Positions 5,621 through 5,718 of a stretch of DNA of 5,718 nucleotides are shown one piece after another. The stretch is from an uncultured Eisenbergiella sp. (GTDB taxonomy: Bacteria; Bacillota; Clostridia; Lachnospirales; Lachnospiraceae), in NCBI GenBank assembly GCA_948960675.1, contig CARDPF010000207.1, forward strand, positions 1 to 5,718. Reading direction: 5' to 3'. A program made the position numbers and the translations under genes. Numbering within the stretch: the first letter of the stretch is position 1; every line of letters begins with the position of its first letter. Under the pieces are notes generated by a model. That model worked only from the letters and a program-made list of their open reading frames with translations. It searched no databases and was not told the DNA's origin.

Positions 5621-5649
5621 ATTATACCATGAAAAGCAAAATGGTTCAA
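5621..5649 (-). promoter_or_regulatory. Promoter of the beta-helix gene
   Basis: On the minus strand a -35 box TTGAAC (5649-5644, 4 of 6) is followed by a 17-base spacer and a perfect -10 box TATAAT (5626-5621) with the extended form TGGTATAAT. Transcription near 5614 gives a leader of about 92 bases to the ATG at 5522. Confidence 0.8.
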
Positions 5650-5653
5650 ACAC

Positions 5654-5680
5654 AACCATGCAAAAAGTACGGAAACCATG
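5654..5680 (-). promoter_or_regulatory. Direct repeats CATGGTT upstream of the -35 (candidate activator sites)
   Basis: Read on the minus strand, CATGGTT occurs at 5680-5674 and 5660-5654, exactly 20 bases apart, with the nearer copy 4 bases upstream of the -35 box. A CATGGT also abuts the -10 box (5631-5626), and an inverted copy of the core lies at 5641-5646. Two-turn spacing next to the -35 is the usual layout for AraC-family activators, but no regulator gene is in the window. Confidence 0.45.
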
Positions 5681-5694
5681 GCCAAAAGAAACCC

Positions 5695-5718
5695 GGGCAT
5701 TCCTTGGCGGGAATGCCC
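5695..5718. terminator. Edge hairpin, possible terminator of a neighbouring gene
   Basis: GGGCATTCC (5695-5703) and GGAATGCCC (5710-5718) form a perfect 9-bp stem with a 6-base loop that ends at the window edge. On the minus strand it is followed by GGG and then TTTCTTTT, a delayed and modest U-tract, so it could terminate a leftward gene lying beyond 5718. Whether a T-run follows on the plus strand cannot be seen. Confidence 0.5.

Noticed and set aside
1..5718. Mobile element, CRISPR array, toxin-antitoxin pair or defence system
   Set aside because: No transposase, integrase, repeat-spacer pattern or small paired genes were found. The CPBP (Abi-named) protein alone does not make a phage-defence system.

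Overview
The window looks like chromosomal DNA of a low-to-mid GC Firmicute, most likely a gut Lachnospiraceae (Enterocloster, Hungatella or Eisenbergiella type). Grounds: strong AGGAGG-type ribosome binding sites, extended -10 promoters (TGGTATAAT occurs twice), and protein wording typical of that family from memory. The genus is a guess. There is no rRNA, tRNA, CRISPR array, insertion sequence or phage gene. Every stretch without a gene is under 300 bases.

Layout from left to right. (1) 1-495, minus: 5' part of a glycogen debranching enzyme gene (glgX-like), cut by the window edge. (2) 616-1515, minus: sugar phosphate isomerase/epimerase-type TIM barrel protein, upstream of glgX on the same strand. 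(3) 1516-1790: divergent control region with back-to-back promoters, a long hairpin between them and a second hairpin in the rightward leader. (4) 1791-2360 and 2402-3340, plus: a NUDIX hydrolase and a CPBP-family intramembrane protease, 41 bases apart and probably one transcript. (5) 3341-3509: convergent terminator region with a near-textbook bidirectional terminator. (6) 3510-5522, minus: a 670-residue intracellular right-handed beta-helix protein resembling GH120 beta-xylosidases. (7) 5523-5718: its control region, with a good promoter, 20-bp-spaced direct repeats upstream of the -35, two dyads in the leader, and a hairpin at the window edge.

How the genes fit together. The leftmost genes and the beta-helix enzyme all point to carbohydrate handling: glycogen/alpha-glucan debranching, a sugar isomerase/epimerase fold, and xylo-oligosaccharide-type hydrolysis. 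They sit in separate transcription units, so a shared pathway is only a guess. The NUDIX/CPBP pair is an unrelated housekeeping or stress-type unit between them.

I see no clearly new multi-gene system. The points most worth a second look are an apparent insertion of about 16 residues between the two predicted catalytic acids of the GH120-like enzyme, the regulatory architecture upstream of it, and a GTAACAG heptamer over-represented in the intergenic regions, including a 15-bp hairpin.
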